This document shows, piece by piece, positions 10,509 through 21,155 of a stretch of DNA of 64,000 nucleotides. Numbering within the stretch: the stretch's first letter is position 1; the number at the start of each line of letters is the position of its first letter. Below the pieces are notes generated by a model. It did no database searches and was not told the DNA's origin. It worked only from the letters and a program-made list of their open reading frames with translations. The DNA is from Peltaster fructicola. Its lineage: Eukaryota > Ascomycota > Dothideomycetes. The DNA lies in contig CP051140.1 in assembly GCA_001592805.2 (NCBI GenBank), positions 2,171,501-2,235,500 on the forward strand, in the 5' to 3' direction. Both the position numbers and the translations under genes were made by a program.

Positions 10509-11375
10509 TGTGCTTTGTTGATCAAATCGTAGCATGCAAACAGAAGATCTTGCAGATCATCGAGCGTGAGATGAGCGGAACCGCCTGACGTAGTGCAGCG
10601 GATCTGTCCGGAGACATGATCAATCGTAGAGCTCTTCACACTGTAGACCTCGTCACACACATCATGCATGTATGCGAGCGATAATGCATCTTGGTGAAGG
10701 TCATCAAGCAGCGACACTTCTCAGATGCAACTACGGATATTGTCGACAACCAGGGTTCGCCTAGAGATCGACGGCGACATTGACTACTGACGATGGCGGC
10801 AAGAAAATGCACTGCCTCGAGACACCTCAAGATCGAGACCCAGAACATCAGCAAGCATCACCCGACCGTCTACAGGCGTGTACGCTGCCAAGATATGACA
10901 TACGATGGCGTAGGTCAACGTTGTTGTCAATCCTGCTGAGCGCCTCAGTCGCAAGCATGTGCAGGACGCGCAGACGACGCACAAGCCCATAGAGCTTGGC
11001 AAGACGACGACAATCGAGACGACATCTGATATTCGGTCGATCTAGACGCTCGATTTCCCTCAGCCACTTGCTCAACTCCTTGCAGTTGTGGTGATCCCTT
11101 CCGAAACAATGCTTTGCGTGAGGCGTATCCTTCCCTGCTTTCCATCCTGTATGACGTATATTGCTACAAGGTGAGACGGACAGCAACGACGACGACAACG
11201 ACGATCAGGAACACACGCGTTTCCAAGTTTCCTAGACCACAGCACGGATGTCGAGAATCAGAGTTGTAAGTATATAACTGTCCCATCGACGTCTGTGGTA
11301 TCTTTCTCGTTCACACAGCTTCAATCCATAACACTCTTCACTACCTTCAGAACTACCTAAACCAAATCTTCAATC
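10509..11375. other. Intergenic between divergent genes
   Basis: About 870 bp serving as upstream region for the reductase (minus) and the His/Thr-rich protein (plus). Open frames on the minus strand at 10784-11198 lack coding character. A TATA-like element is annotated separately. Confidence 0.55.
11271..11276 (+). promoter_or_regulatory. TATA-like element upstream of the 114-aa protein gene
   Basis: TATATA followed by ACTG lies 105 bp before the ATG at 11376, with a C/A-rich leader (ACCTAAACCAAATCTTCAATC) between them, a common layout for strongly or inducibly expressed small ascomycete genes. Inferred from position only. Confidence 0.45.
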
Positions 11376-11766
11376 ATGCCTTCTCGAACTCACGGTACTA
11401 CTGGCTCTGGCCTCTTCGGTCGCAGACGCCAGAACGTGACTACAACAGAGTCAGTCAACCCAATCACTGGCACACACAAGACCACCACAACTACAACCTC
11501 TCATGGCAACCACCACCACAGCCATGCTACACACGGCCACCACACCACATCGGGTGCTCCAGTCACGCACCATCAGCGCCGAGCAAGCTTTGGCGACAAG
11601 ATCAGTGGTGCCATGCTCAAGCTTCGAGGTAGCTTGACTCGCCGTCCAGGTCTCAAGGTTGGTAGCACGCAATGATGTATAATGACACGACTGACATCCT
11701 CAGGCTGCTGGAACGCGCCGCATGAACGGAACTGACGGACGCGGAAGCCACCATGTTGGTTACTAG
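11376..11766 (+). CDS. Small basic His/Thr-rich ascomycete protein, function unknown
   Basis: Exons 11376-11657 and 11704-11766, split by a 46-nt intron (GTTGGT...CTCAG, branch CTGAC), encode 114 aa. Without splicing the frame stops after a few codons; with splicing the end reads RRPGLK-AAGTRRMNGTDGRGSHH, which I recognise as a pattern in small conserved hypothetical proteins of filamentous ascomycetes. A central stretch is dominated by His and Thr (TTTTTT, HGNHHHSHATHGHH). The C-terminal half is strongly basic (GDKISGAMLKLRGSLTRRPG). There is no signal peptide or membrane segment. The role is unknown. Basic charge suggests nucleic-acid or membrane association and the His tract suggests metal binding, but both are speculation. 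Confidence 0.8.
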
Positions 11767-12761
11767 AGAGGGCATTCGCCTGAACGAGTTACGACAAGTG
11801 TACTATACCCGATGATGAACGATTGTTATATTATAGTCCTGTACCACTACGATGCATCATCTGCAGTGAAGTGACTCCTCTCAACATGACATTCAGTTCT
11901 CGCACTTGTTCTCGGTGGTATCATAACGCCTGTCAGTCAAGCAATGAGTTGTGCCGCATGGCAGATGGTACGAAGAGGCCGCGTGCATTTCACGATCAAC
12001 ACTGGCTAGAGTAGACAGAAGTACTGTAGATCATCATGACTCATGATCGATTGACGAGATACGCTCTAGGCATGCCTTGATTCTCATGTACTCCTGATCA
12101 GACGAAGCATAGCGGCGAGAGAAATGTGCTCTGTAGGAGGTGTTTGCCGGTGCCGTTATGCTGATGTGGTACCTGAGACGCCTCTTCGTGGTGGCCATCA
12201 GCAGAGTGTGCGGCCTTTGCATCTCACGCGTGCCTCGAGTATAGGCTGGCTGCCTGATATCTGATGAGAGGTCGAGTGCGTGGACAACAGATGCCGCGCC
12301 AAGAGACGCGTTGCAGCCTCAGTAAAGTTGCTACAGCAGCGGGATGTTGGCAGGGTTGGCTGGTGCTTGAGTGCAGCCTCAGTTTGCTTATTGTCTGCTG
12401 CTTTTCAAAATATACACAAGAGAGAAGACGAACGCTCGATCACAAACACACGTCACACGACGATCTTAGTATACGAGAAAACCGAACGGAGCATTGCACA
12501 GCCGCAGGAAGATCATCGCGTGGTGAGTAGTGTCCATATTATTGTTGCTTGCTGCGCCCGCGCTGGCCAACGAACCATTCTCAACCGTCCACGCTTGACG
12601 CTATCATCCAAGCAACCTCTTCTGCTACACATCCATCAAACAATACCCTTTACAATACTTCTCGCGCCTTGCCTGTCACTCACTACTGCCTCATCAGCTC
12701 CATCGCCTGGACAAACACACTTCTTCAGCATTCTTGGAGGCGTCATTGACATTCAGCGCAG
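11767..12761. other. Intergenic and RHO1 leader with a probable 5' UTR intron
   Basis: No gene is recognised. Close to RHO1 a good donor (GTGAGTAG at 12523) and acceptor (CATTCAG ending 12756, preceded by a TTGAC branch-like sequence) would define a 234-nt intron in the 5' UTR, leaving CGCAG directly before the start codon. Long leaders with introns are common for Rho-type genes in this group; here it is prediction only. Confidence 0.4.
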
Positions 12762-13659
12762 ATGGCTGAGATTCGTCGCAAACTGGTCATTGTTGGTGAC
12801 GGTGCCTGTGGAAAGACCTGTCTCTTGATGTGAGTACACACAGACTGCGCATCGCGCTCGACTACCCTGTTACTGACACTCTTCGCAGCGTCTTCTCCAA
12901 GGGAACATTCCCAGAGGTTCGTCTGACATCCGCCGTGCCCCCTTTCCTCGCATACCACCACCACCACCACCAAAACAACGCCTCCAATACTCGCCATAAA
13001 CACGAATGAGCAAAGAGCACGGTTCTAACATATAGCACAACAGGTCTACGTCCCAACTGTCTTCGAGAACTACGTCGCCGACGTTGAAGTCGATGGAAAG
13101 CATGTCGAGCTAGCATTATGGGATACTGCTGGTCAGGAGGACTACGATCGTCTGCGACCTCTCTCCTACCCAGACTCACACGTCATCCTCATCTGCTTCG
13201 CCATCGACTCTCCGGATTCCCTCGACAACGTTCAGGAGAAGGTAAGAGAATGCTCACGTGCTGCATGCCGTGCATATGCATGGCCCGAAAGAGCTTTGAT
13301 TGGCTGACACCTCATGCAGTGGATCTCTGAGGTGCTTCACTTCTGTCAAGGCCTCCCAATCATCCTTGTTGGTTGCAAGAAGGACTTGCGATTCGACCAG
13401 AGAACTATCGAAGAGCTTCACAAGACCTCGCAGAAGCCGGTTACTCCAGAGCAGGTGAGATCGACCCATCGCGCAATCTTCTTCGAAGACCCAAGCTAAC
13501 ATCTCCTAGGCTGAGGATGTTTGCAAGAAGATTGGCGCACAGAAGTACCTCGAATGTTCAGCCAAGACAAACGAGGGTGTTCGTGAGGTCTTCGAGCACG
13601 CAACTCGTGCAGCTCTCCTCATACGCAAGAAGGACAAGAAGAAGTGCATGATCTTGTAG
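12762..13659 (+). CDS. RHO1: Rho1-type small GTPase
   Basis: The product is the membrane-anchored GTPase that activates beta-1,3-glucan synthase and protein kinase C in cell-wall integrity and polarity. Five exons (12762-12829, 12889-12916, 13044-13241, 13320-13454, 13510-13659) encode 192 aa. Visible elements are the P-loop GDGACGKT, the effector region [34 protein letters not shown] (switch II), the Rho-insert region around [11 protein letters not shown], the ECSAK guanine-binding motif, and a polybasic KKDKKK before the prenylation box CMIL (geranylgeranyl type by its final Leu). The second intron is the longest (127 nt) and contains a CCA repeat. Every splice join keeps the reading frame and the family sequence, so the model is secure. 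Confidence 0.97.
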
Positions 13660-13898
13660 ACAGGCACAGCAGAGATCCTGCAACACTCTCTGTCACAGCT
13701 ATACGCCTGCGGTCAGCATTGACACACGATCTGCCATACAACCCATGCATGCAAAGAATCTGATCTCGCTGGACAATTGGTATCTTGCTGGGGGGTCAAC
13801 AACATCCCTTGCAAGGTCAAACAACACAATCAAATACATCCAAAGGGGGATGAGTGGACGATATCTTGCAGTGTTTCTTTTCACCGGCGTGGTTATTT

Positions 13899-14032
13899 AA
13901 CATCAAGACCTCAATTAATGGAACCGAATGCTTCTTAGAACTGATGTGTCTCCTCTTCACCACGTGAATCAAGACATCAATCAATGGAACGGGATGCTTC
14001 TTGGGATTGATGTCTCTCCTCTTCACCACGTG
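13899..14032. repeat. Imperfect tandem duplication, period about 66 bp, each unit ending CACGTGA
   Basis: Unit 1 (13899-13966) and unit 2 (13966-14032) share ATCAAGAC, TCAAT(T/C)AATGGAAC, ATGCTTCTT, GATGT and TCTCCTCTTCACCACGTG. A partial, more decayed third copy may precede them (TTTCTTTTCACCGGCGTGG at 13874-13892). Both full units end in the E-box CACGTG followed by A. Confidence 0.8.
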
Positions 14033-15073
14033 ACTGTGGCCCGCGGTTGTCTCTCAACAAGCTGCATGCATCCTTGGTGCCTTACGGATCGGTGGTTCTT
14101 GATGTGGTCAGCAATGAATGAAGTCATTGTCTCCCGAGCTCTGAAGATGACCCATAACGAGGATAAATCGGCGACAACGCTGCAGCAGAATGGTGTTCCA
14201 GACAAGCGAATAAGACATTCCAAGACTCCTGACTGCATGACATCGTTGCACACAGAAGGGAGCATACATCGATGTTCAGACAGGGAGTGAGCACACGATC
14301 AATCGCTGACGTGTTCCCGATGCGGCCGCTTTGTCAAAGAGACTGGACAAACCCTGTCTCTGCTTTGCTCTTAGTTCGGCCAGGGCAAGCAGAGACCCAT
14401 AAGACCTACATAGCGCGAAAAGCTTTCACTCCCACGTCTTGATCATTCGCGCTTGAGGTGTGCCATTCCAATTGCTAGTCACTCGTCCAGTCGCCCTGCT
14501 AGAGTCTAAACTCCGCCCGCGCCCTTGAAAAATCGCCCGGTACTCTTCGGCCATGGCTGACAAGCACGCAACTCTTTCCTTGCCCAGTTCTTTGGGAAGT
14601 GTCGTGTGCTCAACACTTCGTTTCGCTCCGAATTTCAGACGTCCCACTCTCGCACACTGAGGATCACTCTACTATATACACAGCTCTGCGACCGACCCGG
14701 CGGTGACCTGTGTTGTTGTGCAACCGAAGCCACACGACCAACTTGATCGTCATCATGGACCTGTCTCAGTAAGCCCAGAGGCACAACCAGGCATCCGCCT
14801 TTGAAACCTCCAGAGTGAGGATACAACACTCCAAGACCAACTTTTGCAATCTTCGAGAACACTCAAGGCTCGCTACAACCTGGTTTGATCAGAATGTGCT
14901 GAGCGTGCAGCGCCAGGCGACGCACATAGCGGTCGAGTCAGCACATTGTCCTGCTCAGCAGTGTTAGACCACGCTTATAGTAGCCAATCTAGCACATTGT
15001 CCTGTACGGCAGACAATTAGCTGTGCTGTGTCTGGTCAGCAGTATTCACTGCCCTTTTTCGCCCGAACAGCAA

Positions 15074-15079
15074 TATAAA
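15074..15079 (+). promoter_or_regulatory. TATA box of SIW14
   Basis: TATAAA in a local AT-rich context, 86 bp before the ATG at 15165, followed by a C/A-rich leader (CACAACCACAACCATCAAGCG). Confidence 0.55.
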
Positions 15080-15164
15080 CCTGTACAGAGAAACGACTAT
15101 ACTCTCCTGGACATCCTTTTGCTCAGTATATCACAACCACAACCATCAAGCGACTATTTCGATT

Positions 15165-15971
15165 ATGGCTTGCAATGTGATACTGGCTTCTGGAATGGGC
15201 AGCAGACGAATGCTTCCACCTTCACGCCTTAATCCATTTGTACCACCACCTAATTTTGGGGCTGTCAAGGATGGTCTCATCTTTCGCAGTGCCTTCCCAC
15301 AACCTCGAAACCTCAGCTTCATGTCAGACATGAATCTGAAGACAATTCTATGCCTGGTCGACACCGAGAACTCACAAGAAAGCACAGACTTCATCGCGAG
15401 TGGCAATATAAAACGTCTTCGCATCGATGTCGCAGCAAACAAGGATGGGAACGTGAAGTCGACCATGGAATCCATCTATGAGGCTCTCCTAATCGTGATG
15501 GACGTCACCAACTACCCTCTCCTTATTCACTGCAACCAAGGCAAGCATCGTACCGGCTGTGTGATCGCTTGTCTGCGTCGCATGCAAAACTGGCCGATAA
15601 AGGACATCTTAGAGGAGTACGAGGCCTATGCCATCCCAAAGGCTCGCGACGGCGACAAGAAGCTCATCACAGAAATCTTCGACACGGAGGCAATGCTCGA
15701 CTATGTCAAGAACAACGTCGTCTTCGAGCATCGACCATCTTTGATGCAGCTTTTCCGCTCCGACTTGGTCAGCGTCACTACGCTGGTCAACATCCTTGCT
15801 TCTACGGATGGAGTTTCCCAGGAGCATGAGTCGCTCAAATCAAACACTAGCAAGGCTGATAGTGGTATCGAGCTTGGGACGATCGTCGAGGAGGATGTCG
15901 TCGACCCTCCTGTGCGTATCGTGGAGGCTGTGGAAGTTTCTGTCGAGGAGTGCGGTCCTATGTCTCCATGA
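15165..15971 (+). CDS. SIW14: Siw14/PFA-DSP-type tyrosine phosphatase (inositol pyrophosphate phosphatase family)
   Basis: A single-exon gene of 268 aa. The conserved domain begins near residue 27 (PPNFGAV) and has the catalytic P-loop HCNQGKHRTG, with Cys123 and Arg129 of the CX5R motif, preceded by LKTILCL and followed by RMQNW. Yeast Siw14 removes the 5-beta phosphate of inositol pyrophosphates, so this cytosolic enzyme probably does likewise and influences stress and phosphate signalling. The C-terminal 70 residues after LMQLFRSD are acidic and Ser-rich and are not part of the catalytic fold. The ATG at 15165 is the first in frame, just after a typical leader. It converges with YVH1, another Cys-based phosphatase, with 268 bp between the stops. 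Confidence 0.9.
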   Translation: MACNVILASGMGSRRMLPPSRLNPFVPPPNFGAVKDGLIFRSAFPQPRNLSFMSDMNLKTILCLVDTENSQESTDFIASGNIKRLRIDVAANKDGNVKSTMESIYEALLIVMDVTNYPLLIHCNQGKHRTGCVIACLRRMQNWPIKDILEEYEAYAIPKARDGDKKLITEIFDTEAMLDYVKNNVVFEHRPSLMQLFRSDLVSVTTLVNILASTDGVSQEHESLKSNTSKADSGIELGTIVEEDVVDPPVRIVEAVEVSVEECGPMSP

Positions 15972-16239
15972 GAAGGCCTGCAGGACTGAGCATAAGATGA
16001 AGCCGGCAGCATCGAGCATGAAAAATGGCGTTTTTGGGTGATCGTCCCTCTAGTGCAGAGGTTGAATGATCTTGTGGTTCGCATATGACCAATTGAGACG
16101 ATATGACTCTCAGAGAATGCTGCGTGTACCATAGTTTAGTGTAGCCCATGGCAGACACACAATTCACAAAATATAGTCAAGTCCCTGTAGCACGTTCAGT
16201 GCACGTTCGATTGACTGTTCGACAGTGGCGCACATACAA

Positions 16240-17369
16240 TCATAGATTCTCTTGTCCTACTCCTGATCGTTTGTTCTGTGGAGGCTGCCGTATGCCGAAA
16301 GAAGTACCTCTTGGCTTGGACTCGTCGATTCGTCCTTTGGCAAGGGAAATACCAGGCACTATCCATTCACCACAGCTGCACCGCATACCCTGCCAAGCAT
16401 ACTTGCCAACATTTGTGCTGCACTTGGGACACTCGAGTCTACCCTCTAGTTTTCCTTGTTCCAGTTCCGGCCTCATCCAAGACAGAGGATCCAGGAAATA
16501 GTGCGCACATGAAGAGGGATCAGCGCCAGAGGCTGGCTGGTGTGTGACAAGATACTGGGAGGTAGCGAGTATGCGTCTAGGAAGTCCTTAGTATTGCTGC
16601 TCTCGAGGCATCGTATGCACCTACCTGCACTTCTTGCATTTCATCTCGAGGTCGATAAATGTACCTTCGGACTGATGTTCGTCCTCAAAATGAATCTTAA
16701 TCAGCCCAGGAGCTTGACCCACAGCGCGGCTCGTCTCAATCTCTCGTTGATACATCCAGCGTTGATATATGGTCGAGTTCTCCAGATCGTCTGACATATT
16801 CGTATCGTGATAGATCTGTAACTGAGATCGGAACCCATCGTTAGGATCGCAGAATGGTCGAGACTGCCGTAACAGTGCAAGTGCTTCCTCTGGAGTGTGG
16901 TTGAAGTGCTTCATGAGATATGCACATACAACAGTCGCAGATCTTGACTTGCCCATAGCACTGCGTGGCGTCAGCATCAGCTTGAGAAGCCGTATATACC
17001 CTGCGGTTCACGACAGCCGTAGATCGTCCTCACTGTAGACGACACATAAGACTCACCAGTGCACGAGGACCCCTTTCCCGTCGTCTAATGCGGACTGAAT
17101 GAAGCGAACGCATGCTGGGAAGTGCTCCAAGAGATTCTCGTCGTCGGTGTCATCCACTTCGACAACCATGTGCTTGAAACCATCGAACAGCTTCTGATCT
17201 AGCGGCAAGCCAAGGACACTCAAAATGTGTGTTATCCCGCATTGTTCCAGCAGATCTCTTCTTCGAACGGTAAACAGCCTGAGTCGTTGTTAGTAGCGTT
17301 CTCTGGATCGAAGCATACACACCCTCCAATATAGAGTTGCAACTCGCCAGGCACTTTGTCGATGGACAT
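16240..17369 (-). CDS. YVH1: Yvh1/DUSP12-type dual-specificity phosphatase with C-terminal zinc-binding domain
   Basis: Four exons (17369-17323, 17278-17057, 16960-16625, 16576-16240) encode 313 aa. The introns are 44, 96 and 48 nt; the first has a perfect CTACTAAC branch. The N-terminus MSIDKVPGELQLYIGG is family-typical. Splicing of intron 2 creates the catalytic Cys codon (TG|T), giving HCAMGKSRS with Cys90 and Arg96. The C-terminal half has the zinc ligands CKKCRR, CAHYF, CPKC and CSCG, around the hallmark FLDPLSWM and GEWIVPG. In yeast Yvh1 releases Mrt4 from pre-60S ribosomes, using the zinc domain rather than phosphatase activity, and also affects growth and sporulation. The gene is shorter than yeast YVH1 but close to human DUSP12. 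Confidence 0.93.
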
Positions 17370-19347
17370 TCTCGCTCGCAGTACAATAAGGCCAATATTA
17401 CACGCAGGGTGTGATCGTCGCAACACTTGCTTGCAAATGGTCAAGTGATGTTCGCTGTGATCGTCGCATCACTGAAAATGCTTGCAGGTGGTTAGGTGAC
17501 GTCCGTTGGACCGTCGTGATTGGCTCCATTTCGCACCTGCCAGATTCAATGCTACAACAGAATACCTCGTTGTCAGAACTTACACCACACACCTTGCAGA
17601 TTGACGATAAGCATTCGCGGACTCGACTGGTCTCGACACGGCTTCTTGCGATACCTGTCACATGGCAGGAAGATCGCATACGGCTTTGCCGCGAAGATCT
17701 GCCATACATCGTGATCGGCTTCACCGTGAAGCTCTCCAAGGACGAAGGATTGACGGCATCACCGACGTTGAACACTATCCACCACTTGTCGATCCTTCTT
17801 GTGAGCTTGATCTTCTATACAGCGATGCATGTACATAGGCTGCGAAAACGTGTGCAAACAGGTTGCAGATTTGTTTTTCCGTCCCTGCTCTCCAAGTGAG
17901 ACACCGCTTCAAGAGAAGGTTTTTGGCCGTCGTGGGACTTGTGCAAGGACACCTGACCTGGCGGCATTCGTGCAAAGACCTCTTCTTGACAGCTTGGAGC
18001 CCGTGCAAAGACTTTCAACACCTCTGTTCGACGCTGAGGAGTCGTGCAGAACCACTCTAGACGCTATACATGCGCTGGCGGCAACGCAGCTCCTATACAT
18101 CACGGCATCCGCGGCGCGCAGCATCACATCGACATGTGTAAGTACATCCAATGGTCGCTTCCACTGCGTTAGCCCTGCAGTATAGCGGAAACAAGGCTGG
18201 TTCGAAATTGCACACTACTCGTGCAGTACGCTTTGCGTATTCAGGAAGGCGTGACGACCTCGACCATGACGACTAAACTCAACCTCAAGCGCTACTTACC
18301 ACTGAGACATGCTTTGCCAATGGAAACCAGTCAAGCCCTGGTGCATGCTACATCACACCCGACAACTATTGAACACTCTCAGGCTTGACGCCTGGCGACA
18401 GGGCGATGTGACACTACGCCGCAAGCTCTAATCTTTCGATCTGCACAAGCTTTCAGCTTACTATCTGGCCCCTCCTCTGGTCTCATTCACCTACAGGAGT
18501 TGAATTCGCACGCCTTATGCAGGCATGCCTCTGCCTTGCCGCAAGACAAAAGGCGTGGTCCTGGCATGAACTGCAAGGATTTGCAGAATGTATCTACACA
18601 AACTGCGAATGTTCTACGCAAGGCAGCTGGCCCTGTTGCCGATCTCGTGGATAAGGCCTAGGACAACCACAAAACACGAGGCCGGCCCGTTGATGCCGAT
18701 AAGGCAATACTTGCCTGGTCTTTCTCTTTAGTTAGAACAAGGCGAGTCTCCACGAGGATGAATAGCGGCATGGCCTCCTAGGCCCTGAACTCTGTCCATC
18801 CCACTGCTGTAAACGCCGCCAAACCCAGTAAATTGGTTGGAATTGTGCCATGTAGCCAAGCAGTAGCTATACCACGACATGCTTCACCATACTGTCTCCC
18901 CTGATCATGCAATCTCATTACTGACAAGGTGGGGAACAGAGTCGATCCTCCGGAAACTTATCTCTCGTGAGAAAGAAGGACGAGAAGAGAGACGAGACGG
19001 GTTGTCGTTTTGGTTATTATTCTAGACACTACTACTACTACTCTTGGTTCTTTCCCTCCACTCTGCTCTTACATACTTTTTCGCCCTGTTCAAATTTCAG
19101 CTTTCCCAGGTCATTGTTTTGACGCTGGGCTGACTGCGCTGAACTCAGGCACTATCACTACGCACGCATGCAAGCGCTCTTCCTCACCACCTGTCACCGG
19201 CTTGCCACCATTGCGAATCCTCCTCGCCTTGTCCGGTGGCGGCCTGTGAATCGATTCCATCATTTGGATCCTCTGTAAACACTGAGCTTCCAATTGGCCA
19301 GGGCGGACCTCAGCTGTACAAATGTTCTCGAGCTGCCACCTCGTGCG
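17370..19347. other. Intergenic, 2.0 kb, divergent upstream regions
   Basis: Upstream DNA of YVH1 (minus) and the C2H2 protein (plus). A 46-bp-period duplication at 17411-17507 and several GTGCA(A/G)A motifs at 17852, 17941, 17970, 18003 and 18044 stand out. The longest open frame (17411-17899, plus) runs through the duplication and has no recognisable sequence. The last 400 bp are C/T-rich and resemble a leader. I see no gene. Confidence 0.55.
17411..17507. repeat. Diverged direct repeat, period 46 bp
   Basis: GTGATCGTCGCA occurs at 17411 and 17457. Both copies continue with TGCTTGCA, a G/T-rich spacer and GGTGA(C/T)GT-like sequence, with one small insertion. It lies just upstream of the YVH1 start. 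Confidence 0.6.
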
Positions 19348-21155
19348 ATGACCCGAAACACGCCCTCGATACGCATCTCTCAGCATAGCGGGCAGCGCAG
19401 TTCATCCGACTTTCACGACGCTCCTCCCGGTGTCGCCAGTATCGCCTTGCCGATGGCGATTCCCCGTGCACGTGAAGCAGTGCCTCCACCTTTGCCTCCA
19501 CCACAGTATATACCAGAAATTTCTCCTGGCAGGGATCCTGGTTGGCAATGGGCGAACGATCCAAGCGCTTCCGATTTCGCTCGTCCGGCTTCTGTTAGGC
19601 CTGGCTCAAGTCTGCTCGGAGGCTTTCACAAATCAACGTCTCAAGAGAGGAACACAGATGGAAGGGTAGATGATTACGCGCGAAGGACAAGCTCGACTTC
19701 TACAATCACGCCGCCGAGGGATGTGGAGATGGCCAACAGTCAGTCTGGGGAAGAGAGCAACTCTAGACCACAGTCAGACTATCGACTACAGAGTGAGCGA
19801 CGGCTTGAGCGACCTCTCTTTGAAGGATCGTCACACGCATACGATAAGCAGATGCTGGGGCGCATAGGTGGACCCAACACGCCGAGCAAGTCGCTCTCGG
19901 GATCGAGTGTACAGGATGCTGCCATGTCCGACAGGGAGAGACGTAACAGCCTTCTGCCAGCGCTGGGACAATCTCAGGATAGCACAAGATGGCTGCCTAG
20001 TATGTCTTCGTCTGGCGCCATATCGCCTCACGTGTGGGAAGGGTCCCACACCAGGCACAACAGCGTACAGTCTGAACGATTCTACGAAGCCAACACGCAG
20101 GATGACTTCCCGATGGATGATGCACAGCCAGCACGAGAGGACGTCTTTGGAAATTTCAAGATTGGTGCTAAGCGTCGTGCTTCATCACCGCCACGAGACT
20201 TACAGCAACGAGAGGATCGACATTCGCTTGGAAGCGCATCACATTTGAGTGAGTCACAAAGAAGGGCTAACCAGCAGCTCAGTAGAGACGGTCCACCTCC
20301 CAGATTTCACCCTAATCACGCTTCGGTGTCGTCGGTATCATCGTACGGAGGTCAACGGCACGGGTCTTTGGGCTCTTCGCTGGGCATAGCCAGTGTTACC
20401 AGCAGTGCAACAAGCTTTGCATCTGGTGTGGTTTCTCCTCTTGCAGCTTCTGCCATGGACGCCGAAGGCAGCATACAGTCTTTATCATCGCATCAGCGGA
20501 CTGCCTCTGAAAGCACACAGACAGATAAGCGTTCGCCAGACCACAGTCACTCACGCCAAGGTAGTCGATCACAGACCGGCCTCTTTGTGTGCGAATGCTG
20601 CCCTAGGAAGTTTAAGAAATTCGACACTGAGGAGCAGCTGAGGTGAGCACTAGCGAATGCGAGATGCAGTACTTAATGCTAACCAGTGACAGAGCTCATG
20701 AGTCGGAAAAGCAATACGGCTGTCTGTACTGCTCCAATCGATTCAAGAACAAGAACGAAGCGGAACGACACCAGAACTCTCTCCACCTGCGTCGGCATTC
20801 CTGGTCGTGTGCTGCACTTGCCGGCTACGAGGCAGCTTTCCATCCCGCGAAGTCCGCCAATGATGCAGATACCTGTGGCTATTGTGGTGAAGAGTTCACT
20901 AAGCCTGCAGATTGGAAAGACCGGATACAGCATCTTCAGAACAACCACAAGTTTGGTCAATGCAACCAGACGAAGAAATTCTTCAGGGCAGACCACTTTC
21001 GACAACACCTCAAACACAGTCATGACGGCACCAGTGGCAAGTGGACGAACGAGCTTGAAAATGCTTGCATGAAGGATGAGCCTCCACCAGCGAAGCTTGC
21101 TGATGCAGTACCACCCTTCACTCCGACCAACGAATATCCGAATCAAAGAGCGTGA
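19348..21155 (+). CDS. C2H2 zinc-finger protein, probable transcription factor
   Basis: Exons 19348-20642 and 20693-21155 (50-nt intron, GTGAGC...GACAG, branch GCTAAC) encode 585 aa. The first 420 residues are disordered and rich in Ser, Pro and Arg, with a conserved-looking proline patch (PPPLPPPQYIPEISPG). The intron joins the first finger: CECCPRKFKKFDTEEQLR continues as AHESEKQYGCLYCSNRF...RHQNSLH, then CGYCGEEF and a last FFRADHFRQHLKHSH. Spacing is irregular, as in a widely conserved but uncharacterised fungal C2H2 family that contains GCLYCSNRFKNKNEAERHQ. The frame is open upstream to a TTG, but 19348 is the first in-frame ATG. Nuclear DNA binding is likely; targets are unknown. Confidence 0.85.

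Larger units (their letters stand above)
13660..15164. other. Intergenic, 1.5 kb
   Basis: Between RHO1 and SIW14. It holds a 66-bp tandem duplication (annotated separately), two exact copies of AGCACATTGTCCTG at 14940 and 14991 in the SIW14 upstream region, and a TATA box at 15074. The open frame at 13928-14290 reads through the duplication and has no family resemblance. Confidence 0.6.

Noticed and set aside
13928-14290. 120-codon frame after RHO1
   Set aside because: It reads through a tandem duplication and has no conserved look; more likely non-coding repeat.
17411-17899. 162-codon plus-strand frame between YVH1 and the C2H2 gene
   Set aside because: Crosses a 46-bp-period repeat, with no recognisable domain; the hydrophobic stretch near its end is too short to support a call.
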